Shown here: in pieces, positions 19,530 to 29,420 of the stretch
How the letters are laid out: each line of letters starts with the position of its first letter
Numbering within the stretch: position 1 is the first letter of the stretch
Assembly (NCBI GenBank): GCA_963575745.1
Contig: CAUYUJ010014769.1
Span: 192,742 to 256,741 of the forward strand
Source: Prorocentrum cordatum
Taxonomy: Eukaryota; Sar; Dinophyceae; Prorocentrales; Prorocentraceae
Length of the DNA: 64,000 nucleotides
Reading direction: 5' to 3'
The notes under the pieces: model-generated
The model's database searches: none
The model's input: the letters and a program-made list of their open reading frames with translations, nothing else
What the model was told of the DNA's origin: nothing
Made by a program: the position numbers and the translations under genes

Positions 19530-19940
19530 AAGATGGCCTCCGACGGGGCCAGACGGCGCAAGAGCGCCCCAAGCGGGCGTAAGACGTCAACAAGAAGCCC
19601 CCAGAGGCTTCAAAGCGACCCCAAAGACGCTCCAAGAAAACCCCACGAGGCTTTCAACAGGCTCCCAAGAGCAACCCATGAGGCCGCCCAGAAGCCCTGG
19701 GGATGGCAATACGGAGCGGCACGCAAGCGCGCTGCAACCGAGCAGGTCACGCCAACCAACGCCCACACCTTTCATATTTGAACTCTCGCGCAGCGGCGAT
19801 TACCAGTCTGGATCGGCTTCGCGGCGCCTACTCTTCCCGCCAGCAAGTGGGGCACAGCAAGTCTGCTTTGTCACGCTGGGAGCTGTGCGCCGCTTCTCGC
19901 AGAAACACTGCCGAACACCGCGCGTATTTTCAACACCGGC
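19530..19940 (+). repeat. About 0.4-kb direct repeat, right copy
   Basis: It matches 14,580-15,010 in order: AGACGGCGCAAGAGCGCCCC (19,549), AAGACGTCAACAAGAAGCCC, GGGGATGGCA (19,698), GCGCCTACTCTTCCCGCCAG (19,826), TTTGTCACGCTGGGAGCTGT and GCCGAACACCGCGCG. Confidence 0.75.
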
Positions 19941-20150
19941 CTCCGAATGGGCCACACGCCGCAAGAACGCCCCAAGACGGCCCAAGACGCCTCCAAGAGG
20001 CCCCAAGAGGCCTCAAAGAAACCCAGTGCAGAAGAGGCCCCAAGAAACCTCCAAGACACCTCCCAAAGAGAAACTCCCAAGAGGCGCCGCAACGACTGGA
20101 CTGTACGTGCTCCGGACGTGCACCCCGCGAAGCGAGAGGAATCCACATCC
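19940..20150. repeat. Composite CCCAAGAGG repeat family, short unit
   Basis: It starts at CGCAAGAACGCCCCAAGACG and ends in the closing segment GTGCTCCGGACGTGCACCCC (20,108) plus GCGAAGCGAGAGGAATCCAC, the same closing segment as near 13,947. 20,150-20,390 is unrelated and shows no gene. Confidence 0.7.
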
Positions 20151-20339
20151 ACACTGCAGCGAAGCGTGTCGGCAGTCCGACAGGGCGGGTGTGTGACGCA
20201 AGGGCCCGTCCACCATGCGTCAAGGAAGGCCCATTGCAAAACATGGTTTTCTTACACATTGCAAAGCAACCCCCTTAATCCTCCCTTCTGGGCCCCAGCC
20301 GAATCGCCGACCCAACCGTACGAAGTTGCAAAACCAGCG

Positions 20340-21080
20340 AACAACCGATGGAAAATACATGAGTTCCGCCTTTTTGGGGCCCCCTTGGAGTCCACATGGG
20401 AACCCCAACGGCTCAAGATGGCTTCGAGACGACCCACGACGGCCTCAGGACGGCCAAAGATAGCCTCGAAAAGGCCCCAGAAGCCTAGAAGTGGGACCCC
20501 CAAAGACCCCCAAGAGCGCCTCAAAATTGCAAACAACATAATTGTCTGCAGGTTTTTGCATGATTTAGGCGTTCTCGCAGTTTTGAAAGTTCGTCCGCCC
20601 ATATCGGTCCAAGCGGCCTACGACATGACCTCCTTTCGGCCCAAGGTGACCCCCATAAAGACCAAGAGGGCCCCAAAATTGCCGAGAACAGGCCCCCAAA
20701 ATGGTTCAATAAGACTTCAAGACGGCCCAGGAGGATCCCAGGAGAGCACCAATGTGATACCAAGAAGCCTCCAAGACGGCGCCCGCAGGGTCAAGACGGC
20801 GCAAAAGCGCTTCAAGACGGTCCACGACGCACCCAATTGCCCCAAAGAGGCCCCCAAAAGGCCTCAAGAGACTCCCCCAAAAAAACGCCCAAAAAACCCG
20901 CGAAAGGCCCATTCGTTGCATGAGGCCTCAGAACGACGTGGTCCGGACATGTACCCCACGCAGCGTTAGGAATCCACGTCCGGAAGCGACGCGTTGCCGG
21001 AGGCAGCTCCGCGGATGCTGTAACGCAACGTATCCAATCCATCCACATACTGCACATTTGCTTCATAGTGTGTTCTGAAT
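20340..21080. repeat. Composite CCCAAGAGG repeat family, unit 3
   Basis: It includes ATACATGAGTTCCGCCTTTT (20,356), the ATTTAGGCGTTCTCGCAGTT core (20,564) and a closing segment with GTACCCCACGCAGCGTTAGG (20,950). The CACGTCCGGAAGCGACGCG start of the next unit follows immediately. Confidence 0.7.
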
Positions 21081-21830
21081 CATTATTATGTCTCCCCCTA
21101 ACCCCCCTCTGGAGTCGCGCCACATGTCCGTACCAAAGTGGCGGCCCCCGTTTGGGGCCCTGCAAACGTACAGAAATTTATAGGAAAGCAGCGATTTGGG
21201 CCCGTAGGGCTTCTTGGGGGTCCAAGAACGCGTCAAGACGGCTCAAGATAGCCTCAAGACGGGCCAAGACGACCCCAAGATTGTCCAGATGGTCTCCAAA
21301 GGGCCCAAAAAGCTCAGAAGAAGGCCCGAAAGCAAAGTACCCGAGGCCAAATGCGCTGTTCTTGTTTACGCTTTTGAAGGATGGCGTTTTCGGCTTATTC
21401 CATCCTTTGAGATCCATGACGGCCCAAGCAGCCTCCAAAACGGCCCCAGGACGACCCCAGAGGCCACAAGAGGACCCCAAAAAGGCCCAGGAGGGCCCCA
21501 CAACGGCCCAGAGAGGCCCCCAGGACGGTCCAAGAGGTCCCCATGACGGCCCAAAATGACCCCATGGGAACTCTAAGGCGGCCGCGAGAGGCCCACAGGA
21601 TGGTCTCCGAAGGAACCACACGGCGCAAGAACGCCCCAAGACGGCCCAAGACGCCCCCAAGAGGCCCCATGAGGCCCCCAAAAAGCCCCCAGAAGGCCCC
21701 AAAAAGCCCACAAGAGGCCCCAGAGAGGCCCCGAAGAGGCTTCCACCAAGCCCCACAACGTCTGGACCGCACGTGCTCCAGACGCGCGCCCCGCGAAGCG
21801 AGAGGAATCACAAAACTGTTTTGGAACGAC
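21080..21830. repeat. Composite CCCAAGAGG repeat family, unit 4
   Basis: It follows the CATTATTATGTCTCCCCCTA core (21,080). It has a shortened ATGGCGTTTTCGGC core near 21,380, the GGCGGCCGCGAGAGGCCC core at 21,571 and the closing GTGCTCCAGACGCGCGCCCC at 21,773. Beyond it, 21,830-22,330 is GC-rich without a supported gene. Confidence 0.7.
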
Positions 21831-22334
21831 AGAACACCTGCAGGGATTGCCTCCCCAACCCCTTGCTCTACCCCAAAGGCCGCGCACCGATGAAGGCAAA
21901 GCGGCGCGGCAATTCCCCGAACTCCCCGTCGGAAAACCTCCTCTAACACCTTATGTTCTTTTTTGGGGGGGGCCGAACCCAGGGCGGGGGGGGGTGAAGG
22001 AGTTGTTTTGGGGGGTCCGGGGCGCCAAAATTCGCCGGCCCAACGGGCCAGGGCGTGCTAAGATCTCCGGTACCTGGTTAACAGTATTTCTAGTTCGCGC
22101 GCGCGGGCCCCCCTGACCCTCGCCCTCCATCTTCCGCACCTTCCGTCCTCGACCTTCCGCCTCTTCTGCTACATTTATCTTGAAATGCTGGAAGTTTCCA
22201 AGGGTTTTCTGGGGTTTTCTTGTAATTCCTCATAATTCAACAGAATCGCAAAGACATACCAAAGACATTCTGAGACATTGCTGTTGTTACTACTGTTGCT
22301 CTTGCGTCTTGTCAACTTTCCATTATGAAAGAGT

Positions 22335-22345
22335 ATCATCACCAC

Positions 22346-22388
<43 letters not shown>

Positions 22389-22590
22389 GTCATCATCGTC
22401 ATCATCAGCATCATCATCACCATCATCATCATCGCCATCATCATCATCATCATCACCACCATCATCATCATCATCATCATCATTATCATCATCATCATCA
22501 TCATTATCGCCATCATCATTGTCATCATCATCATCGTCATCATCACTACCACCATCACCATCACCATCACCATCACCATCATACTTATTC
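22335..22590. repeat. CAT trinucleotide array
   Basis: About 250 bases of CAT with CAC and CGT interruptions. The plus frames read as poly-His or poly-Ser and the minus strand as poly-Met. No protein is proposed. Confidence 0.92.
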
Positions 22591-22674
22591 TCATTGGCAT
22601 CACATCATTGTTGCCGTCTCAGACCAGACTCATTGTTTTCAACGTTGCTCCGAAGTCGCTTGGGCGGCCTTGGT

Positions 22675-23290
22675 CCTCCTCATTCTCTCCCGATCGATCT
22701 TCCGCACATCCTCCTCCTCTTCCTCGCCGTTCCTCGAGCCCTCTTCGTCGTTCGCCGTCCCATCCCTCATATCCTCCTTGTCCTGACCCTCCTCCTCCTC
22801 CTGCTCCTCCTCCTCCTCCTCTTCCTCCTCCTGCTCCTCCTTCTCTCCCTCCCTCTTATATTGCCGCGTGCACGCGCGGCCAATCTCAGCCCGAGGACTT
22901 AAGCCCCCTCGTCGTTTGAGCTATCTGATGGCCCCTGGAGGGCGAAACCCAGGAGGAGGAGGAGGAGGAGGAGGAGGAGGAGGAGGAGGATATGAGGGAT
23001 GGGACGGCGAACAAGGAAATTGGTAAAGAGGAGGGAAACGGAGAAGGGACACAAGGATAATCGAAGGAGGGGAGGAGGAAAGACATGGGATTCCGACGCG
23101 CGACGGGGAGAGGAGACGGATAAGGAGTCGAGGAGGAGGAGGAGCAATGATGAGGAGGAGGACGGGGGGAGGAGGAGGAAGAGTAGGAGGAGGAGAAGGA
23201 GGAGAAGGAATGACGAGGACGAGGACGAGGAGAAAGACAAGGAGAAGAAGGAGGCGGAAGAGGAGGAGCAGGAGGGGGAAGAGAGGGAGG
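22675..23290. repeat. Paired TCC and GGA tracts with a 27-bp inverted repeat
   Basis: A pyrimidine-rich plus-strand tract (22,675-22,860) faces a purine-rich one (22,945-23,290). Between them the word GGAGGATATGAGGGATGGGA with its continuation CGGCGAA (22,985-23,011) is the exact reverse complement of 22,749-22,775. Confidence 0.8.
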
Positions 23291-23429
23291 ATAAACATGT
23301 GAGAGGGGCGTCGACGCGGGCCCCCATCCCCATCGAGGGCGAGGAAACCATGAGGCCCATAGGGGCCTCGGCGCGCTTCTCCCCGTTGCCTCCAGATCCG
23401 CCAAGAACTATGCGAGTGCGCAGCGGAGC

Positions 23430-23521
23430 GCGGACATGCTGCGCGTCGGGGATGCACATCCCCGAGGCATGTCCGCACAGTGTGCCGCCCACCTCTTGGC
23501 GTCAAGGGGTGGGCGGCACAC
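23430..23521. repeat. Two adjacent strong hairpins, the first nested
   Basis: Outer arms GCGGACATGC (23,430-23,439) and GCATGTCCGC (23,467-23,476) enclose inner arms CGGGGATG (23,447-23,454) and CATCCCCG (23,457-23,464). Four bases after the outer arm a second hairpin has arms TGTGCCGCCCACC (23,481-23,493) and GGTGGGCGGCACA (23,508-23,520) around a 14-base loop. All stems are perfect. The role is unknown (structured RNA, termination or cruciform). 23,530-24,200 has no gene I can support. Confidence 0.8.
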
Positions 23522-24207
23522 AGTGCAGAGCTTGGAAACAATCCACGGCCGCCTCGCGATGTCTCGGAATGTTCCTCACTCCTCATCAGTATCTTACATA
23601 TTATTCCTGTTCGTCCTCATCATCTTTCTTCTCCGTCTCATTATCCTTCCCCTCATCATCCCATCGTTTCTTCCTCCTCCTCTTCCTCCTCCCTCTCCTC
23701 CTCCCTGGTAGGCCCGGCCGTTCCACCGAGACCCCATGATTGCTGGAAGGCGGGCCGATTCTGGTTCACATGCCAAACCCACCCGTGCACCAAACACTCC
23801 AAATAGGGCCTGACACCACGCCCAATTAACGCCCAGGCAGTTCGCGGTCCTCCCCAACCGCCTTTAAAACCGAATTGAGCCTCCTCTCCGAAAAATGCAC
23901 CCCACGAGCTCACATTGACCACGCGCCCGTTGGACCCGCAGCGACAACGACGCAGCGGGGTCGTCGGAGAAACGAAACACCACATCCGCCATACTCATGA
24001 CCAGACAGCTTCTGGAACGCAGCCCGAACACCCTAAACAGCACGTGGGCCGAAACGCAAGCTGGCTTCATCATTGCCCCATGGCCATGTACCGTAGACAA
24101 GCTGACTAACGAAAGCGATCGCGACTACGGCTGCTCGTTGGTGTTGTCTTTGTCCGCTTCCCTCCTCTCCCCCGCTTCCTTGTTTTCCTCATCCTCCCCC
24201 CTCTGCT

Positions 24208-24253
24208 TTTGATGTTTTTTTTTGTTTTTTGTTTTTTTTTTTTTGTTTTTTTT
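24208..24253. repeat. T-rich tract (poly-A on the minus strand)
   Basis: T-runs broken by G, about 46 bases. It lies about 150 bases beyond the end of the minus-strand ORF at 24,407, so it could be a fossil poly-A tail of a retro-copied transcript. There is no target duplication to prove it. Confidence 0.5.
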
Positions 24254-24406
24254 CAGCGTCTCCGCTGGAGGTACTGCATGTACCATTTAACTGCTGCGTT
24301 CTCGGCAAACTTTGCGCGGTTGATCCCTGTCGCACGCTTCCGCGTTCCAAAGTTTTCCGTCTCGTCCCTGTAATTGTGGGATTGCCGATGGCCCCCAGAA
24401 AGCACA

Positions 24407-25837
24407 TTACCCGACAACGCGTTTCGCCCTCAGCTTTCGCCCGACGCAGGTCTTAAAGGCAAACGCGCGGCAAGGTAACACGCGTCCTGGGGGCCATCGG
24501 TCGTAGCCTGGATTTCCAGCAAACCTCGCCTGGGCGCCAAGGTGTCTGGCCCAGACATGAAACTTCATGACAACTTTACGGCCTGTGGAGATCCAAGCTG
24601 CCATGGCGTCAAAAATGACGCTCTCCAAGTGCAGGGCAGCCAGCTCATCCATTCTGCGCGGTTGGCCGCGCGAGATCTCGCTGTAATCCAGCAGCCCAGT
24701 GCCAACGGTGAGCAGCTTGGCACCCTCACGCATGGCAGGGTCGGCGTCGTCCAGCAGCAACTGACCGCCCTGGTCACGAAGTAAGTGCACAACGCACGGC
24801 AATAACTTCCTAGACTTGCCCGCTTTCAGTTTAAGCAGCGGGTCATCCCTAGTGCCGCACATGGATGAAGAAAGGCCAATCTGCCGTTCAGCGGAAGGAA
24901 CACCCATGCTACGATACCATTGCTTCATAGACTCATTTATAGCAATGTCCACGTCATCGTGGTCGTCGTCGTGGTAAACACCGAAAAATTGCAGTGATAT
25001 GAGTCTCCACATCACTGCGCCCATATAGTAGTGCAGAATGCCCAGGTCAAAAAAATGCATTGAATCGAACAAAAAGTGGTCCAACGTTAAGCCTGGAATG
25101 CCAGGCTGCAGGCCTGGAACGCAAAACAATCTGTTAATAAATAGCAAACTATTGGCAGGGCGCCGATGCGCAACAAACCGGCGCTTGTTCGGTGGAAAAT
25201 CGCTGCACCGCTCCCCGTGCCAGAAATCAGGAAAGCCAGGGTGGACAGGTTCGATCCTGTCCCCTCGCCTCAGCAGCGGGAACTTGTCCCGCATGACACT
25301 CGACACGACAACGCCGCCCCGTTTCCTTTTGATGCGCGAGTTCTCGCGCAGCTCGGCCGCGCCATCGTCATCCACGGGGAGCCGGAACAATGCTGTGGCA
25401 GCTGCGTCCAACAACCAATCGTGAGTGCGCTTGCGGGAAGGCGCGGCCAGGTCGGCAAACGTGTTCCTGTGCGCAAAACAACGCAAGCATCCGTAGTTTG
25501 AGCGATAGTCTGGAAGACCTAGGCTCTTGCACATCTCGTCGAGGTCAGCCGCCACCTCGACCAACACAACCCGACAATCCCCGACCAGCGACGGGTAGAG
25601 CGGCTGGCCTGCCATGCGACTTCGGGCAGAACCCGCTGGCCAAGGATTGCCGAGCGAATCGGTTCGAGGCCACGTACCTTCCGAAGCGACACGAAAGTCG
25701 AAAGCGACTTTATCAAGCAAGCTCTGCATTGCATGCGAACCCCTGCAACCACATCGGCAAAACATCCGATAATGCAGCTGCGCCACCAGGATGCGATCAT
25801 CCATGTGAAGCGTGGAAACAAAAATCCGCTGACCCAA
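24407..25837 (-). CDS. Transposase-like dinoflagellate multicopy protein, C-terminal half
   Basis: One long minus-strand frame of about 470 residues, starting at or after a CAG acceptor-like site at 25,829. In order: FCRCGCRGSH; a region ending SLGLPDYRSNYGCLRCF (Cys pair); LDHFLFDSMHFFDLGILHYY, resembling the D-MH-x-x-DLG-x motif of TNP2/CACTA-type transposases; and near the end KFHVWARHLGAQARFAGNP, the place where related proteins read K-H-x-x-x-H...GNP. I recognise this layout from highly repeated unannotated dinoflagellate proteins; naming it a transposase is inference. It looks intact over its length apart from the missing N-terminal half, whose counterpart occurs at 35,589-36,180 on the same strand. 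Confidence 0.6.
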   Translation of the reverse strand: MGQRIFVSTLHMDDRILVAQLHYRMFCRCGCRGSHAMQSLLDKVAFDFRVASEGTWPRTDSLGNPWPAGSARSRMAGQPLYPSLVGDCRVVLVEVAADLDEMCKSLGLPDYRSNYGCLRCFAHRNTFADLAAPSRKRTHDWLLDAAATALFRLPVDDDGAAELRENSRIKRKRGGVVVSSVMRDKFPLLRRGDRIEPVHPGFPDFWHGERCSDFPPNKRRFVAHRRPANSLLFINRLFCVPGLQPGIPGLTLDHFLFDSMHFFDLGILHYYMGAVMWRLISLQFFGVYHDDDHDDVDIAINESMKQWYRSMGVPSAERQIGLSSSMCGTRDDPLLKLKAGKSRKLLPCVVHLLRDQGGQLLLDDADPAMREGAKLLTVGTGLLDYSEISRGQPRRMDELAALHLESVIFDAMAAWISTGRKVVMKFHVWARHLGAQARFAGNPGYDRWPPGRVLPCRAFAFKTCVGRKLRAKRVVG

Positions 25838-26095
25838 GTTTGGGTAGGATGGCGTATGAGGCTATTCTCTCACTCACCCCCCCTTCACATCGCAATCTTC
25901 GGTAGGAGGGGAGGGGGGGTTGGAGGGCAGCAAGGACAAGGCTACGCGGTTGTTTGAAGGCTGCTGAAGATAGTCGGGTGGATCGCGGGGAAAAAGCAGG
26001 AACTGCGTGGCGCGTCGCCAGAGCAGGAGGAACGATGAGGAAGGATACTTGGAATGACAGGGACTGAAACGAGCACATTCAACGAAAAGCAGGAG

Positions 26096-26097
<2 letters not shown>

Positions 26098-26154
<57 letters not shown>
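26098..26154. repeat. GA dinucleotide array
   Basis: About 28 uninterrupted GA repeats. A GGA/GGC purine tract follows at 26,290-26,390. Confidence 0.95.
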
Positions 26155-26159
<5 letters not shown>

Positions 26160-26429
26160 TTGGATGGAGGAAGGAGAATGAACATCTGCATGGCGTGGGG
26201 CGGGGGAGAAGGGGGGAAGGGGGGCACGTATGCAACGCCAAGAAAGGAATTATGACATGGAGCGTGGTCATGATGAGGATGGGGATCAGGGGGAGGAGGG
26301 GGGGGGGGAGGAGGAGGAGGAGGAGGCGGAACAGGAGGAGGAGGAGGAGGAGGCGGAGGAGGAGGAGGAGGAGGAGGGCGAGGAGCACGGCCAGCACACG
26401 GCTTAAGAACTTCGGTGGTTCGGGGAGGG

Positions 26430-27235
26430 TACCTTTATGTTCTTCGTTTTTGTTCCATGTTCTTGTGCATCCTGGGGGAGGGTATCCTCGATGTTCTTCA
26501 GTTTGGCGCCATTATTCCTTCGTTCTGACAAAGCTGGGGTTCGGGGCTCACGATTCGGCTACGAGCGTCCGCGGCGGGGGCGGGACCCTCCATGTTCTTC
26601 GGTCCCGAAGTCACGGTGCGGCCTTCAGCAACCGCGTGCCCCTTCATGATGGTGGTGCGATTGCAATCACCCTCGCATGTTCTTAGGGGACTGTTTGGCG
26701 TTGGTGGGCTTCGGGCTGCGGGGCTTAGGGCGTGCGGATGCAGGCTTGATTGAGGCTGCGTACGCACGTAGGCCGCAGGGCTCGCGCGTCCGCGGCACGG
26801 GCAGGACCCTCCATGTTCTTCGGTTTCGATGTCAAGGTGCGGCCTCCAGCAACCGCGTGCCCCTTGATGATGGCGGCGTGAGTGCAATCACCCTCGCATG
26901 TTCTTGGGGGAGAACTTGGCGCTAGTGGGCTTCAGGTTTCGGAGAGCAGCGTGCGCGGCTGCAGGCATGGGGCTAGGGCGGGCGGGCGAAGCCACGCGCA
27001 GCTTCCTGGGCTGCTGCAGGGCTGAGAGGTTGGATGTGCGGATGACGTTCAGGACGTAGCGCTGATGTCGGTCCTATGCTAAGGCCCATGGGGTAGGCCG
27101 CAGGGCTCGCGCATCCGCGGCGCGGGCAGGACCCTCCATGCTTTTCGGTCTCGATGTCAAGGTGCGGCCATCCGCAACCGCGTCCCCCTGGATGATGGTG
27201 GCGCGAAAGGAATCGCCCTCGCATGTTCCTAGGAG
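26430..27235 (+). repeat. Three-unit tandem repeat with CCTCCATGTTCTTCGG core
   Basis: The core occurs at about 26,586, 26,811 and (as CTCCATGCTTTTCGG) 27,134, each followed by GGTGCGGCC, GCAACCGCGTGCCCC and a GATGATGG-GGCG box, then CCTCGCATGTTCTTAGG. Spacing is about 225 and 320 bp. A more diverged start lies at 26,430-26,500. No gene. A TGCG array sits at 27,264-27,312. Confidence 0.75.
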
Positions 27236-27379
27236 AGAGTTTGGCGGTTGTTGGGCATCAGAGCGGGGTATGTGCGCGTGTGCGTGCGTGCGTGCGTGCG
27301 TGTGTGCGTGCGTCCTACCGAGGGCCACGCAAAACTTGACATGCGCGTCTGCGCTGCCGCAAGCGAGTTAAGAGGCCCG

Positions 27380-29420
27380 CGTTGTCAGCAATAGGAGAGT
27401 CGCCACGTTGGCTTGGAAATTCAAAGTGCACCTTCAGCGTCGCCAGTCAGATTTCCAAGTTAGCATGGGCTCTGGCGCATGTGTTCTGCAACGGCGCATG
27501 CAACCACTTCTCGCGCGCGCCTGCGCCGCCGCGCGCGCGGCGGCGCAGGGGCGCGGGGCGCTCAGTGTTATCAGCAGTAGAAGAAGCGCCATGTTGGCCT
27601 GGAGAATCAAAGTGGGCCACTAGCGGCTGCCGATTGGATTTCCAAGTCAACATGGGTTCTGGTGTACGTGTCTTGCAACGGCGTATACAACAACCCCTCG
27701 CGCGCGGCGGCGCGTGCGCGTGGGGCGCCCCGCGTTATCAGCAATAGAAAAGTTGCCATGATGGCCTGGGAAATCAAAGTGAACCCTTAGTGGTTGCCGA
27801 TTGGGTTTCGAAGTTAACATGGGTTATGGTGCATGTGTTCTACACCAGCGCAGACAAACACTCCTCGCGCGCGCCTGCGCCGCCGCGCGCGCGGCGGCGT
27901 GTGCGCGTGCGGAGCTCAGCGTTATCGGCAATAGAAGAGTCGCCATGTTGGCCTGGAAAATCAAAGTGAACCCTAAGCGGTTGCCACTTGGATTTCCAAG
28001 TTAACATGGTTTCTGGTGCATGTCTTCTGCAACAGCGCGCGCAAAACTTCTCGCGCGTTCCTGCGCCGCCGCGCGCGCGGCGGCGCGCGCGCGCGAGAAA
28101 CGCCGCAGCGCCAGCAATAGGACAGTTGCCGCGTTGACTGGGGAATTCAAAGGGAGCCCTTGGAAGTGGGCAGTTTGTTTTCCAAGTTAACATGGGTTTA
28201 AGTGCATGTGTTCTGCAGCGGCGCATGCAAACACTTCTCGCGCGCGCCTGCGCCGCCGCGCGCGCGCCTGCGCCGCCGCGCGCGCGGCGGCGCAGGGGCG
28301 TGGGGCGCTCAGTGTTATCAGCAGCAGAAGAAGCGCCATGCTGGCCTGGGGAATCGAAGTGGACCACTAGCGGTTGCCGATTGGATTTCCAAGTCAACAT
28401 GGGTTCTGGTGTACGTGTCTTGCAACGGCGTATACAACAACCCCTCGCGCGCGCCCGCGCCGCCGCGCGCGCGGCGGCGCCGCCGCGCGCGCGGCGGCGC
28501 GTGCGCGTGGGGCGCCCCGCGTTATCAGCAATAGAAAAGTTGCCACGTTGGCCTGGGAAATCAAAGTGAACCCTTAGTGGTTGCCGATTGGATTTCGAAG
28601 CTAACATGGGTTATGGTGCATGTGTTCTACAACAGCGCAGACAAACACTCCTCGCGCGCGCCTGCGCCGCCGCGCGCGCGGCGGCGTGTGCGCGTGCGGA
28701 GCTTCGCGTTATCGGCAATAGAAGAGTCGCCATGTTGGCCTGGAAAATCAAAGTGAACCCTTAGCGGTTGCCACTTGGATTTCCAAGTTAACATGGTTTC
28801 TGGTGCATGTCTTCTGCAACAGCGCGCGCAAAACTTCTCGCGCGTTCCTGCGCCGCCGCGCGCGCGGCGGCGCGCGCGCGCGAGAAACGCCGCAGCGCCA
28901 GCAATAGGACAGTTGCCGCGTTGACTGGGGAATTCAAAGGGGGCCCTTGGAAGTGGACAGTTTGATTTCCAAGTTAACATGGGTTTTGGTGCATGTGTTC
29001 TGCAGCGGCGCATGCAAACACTTCTCGCGCGCGCCTGCGCCGCCGCGCGCGCGGCGGCGCCCCCGCGCGCGCGGCGGCGCAGGGGCGTCGTGCGCTCAGT
29101 GTTATCAGCAGTAGAAGAAGCGCCATCTTGGCCTGGAGAATCGTAGTGGACCACTAGCGGTTGCCGATTGGATTTCCAAGTCAACATGGGTTCTGGTGTA
29201 CGTGTCTTGCAACGGCGTATACAACGACCCCTCGCGCGCGCCCGCGCCGCCGCGCGCGCGGCGGCGCCGCCGCGCGCGCGGCGGCGCGTGCGCGTGGGGA
29301 GCCCCGCGTTATCAGCAATAGAAAAGTTGCCATGTTGGCCTGGGAAATCAAAGTGAACCCTTAGCGGTTGCTGATTGGATTTCGAAGTTAACATGGGTTT
29401 TGGTGCATGTGTTCTACAAT
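27380..29420 (+). repeat. About 190-bp satellite, 11 monomers in a 4-monomer higher-order pattern
   Basis: The word AACATGG (AGCATGG once) recurs at about 27,464, 27,648, 27,818, 28,002, 28,189, 28,396, 28,603, 28,788, 28,975, 29,184 and 29,389, so monomers are 170-209 bp. Every fourth monomer is most alike (GTGTACGTGTCTTGCAACGG only in the 2nd, 6th and 10th; GAAACGCCGCAGCG only after the 4th and 8th), which gives a period of about 725-786 bp. Monomers carry a GC palindrome, in its fullest form CTGCGCCGCCGCGC followed by its exact reverse complement. The Arg/Ala-rich readings on both strands are array artefacts. Confidence 0.88.

Noticed and set aside
23864-23985. Short-chain dehydrogenase exon suggested by NGRVVNVSS on the minus strand
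   Set aside because: Nine residues only; flanking residues lack the cofactor and YxxxK motifs.
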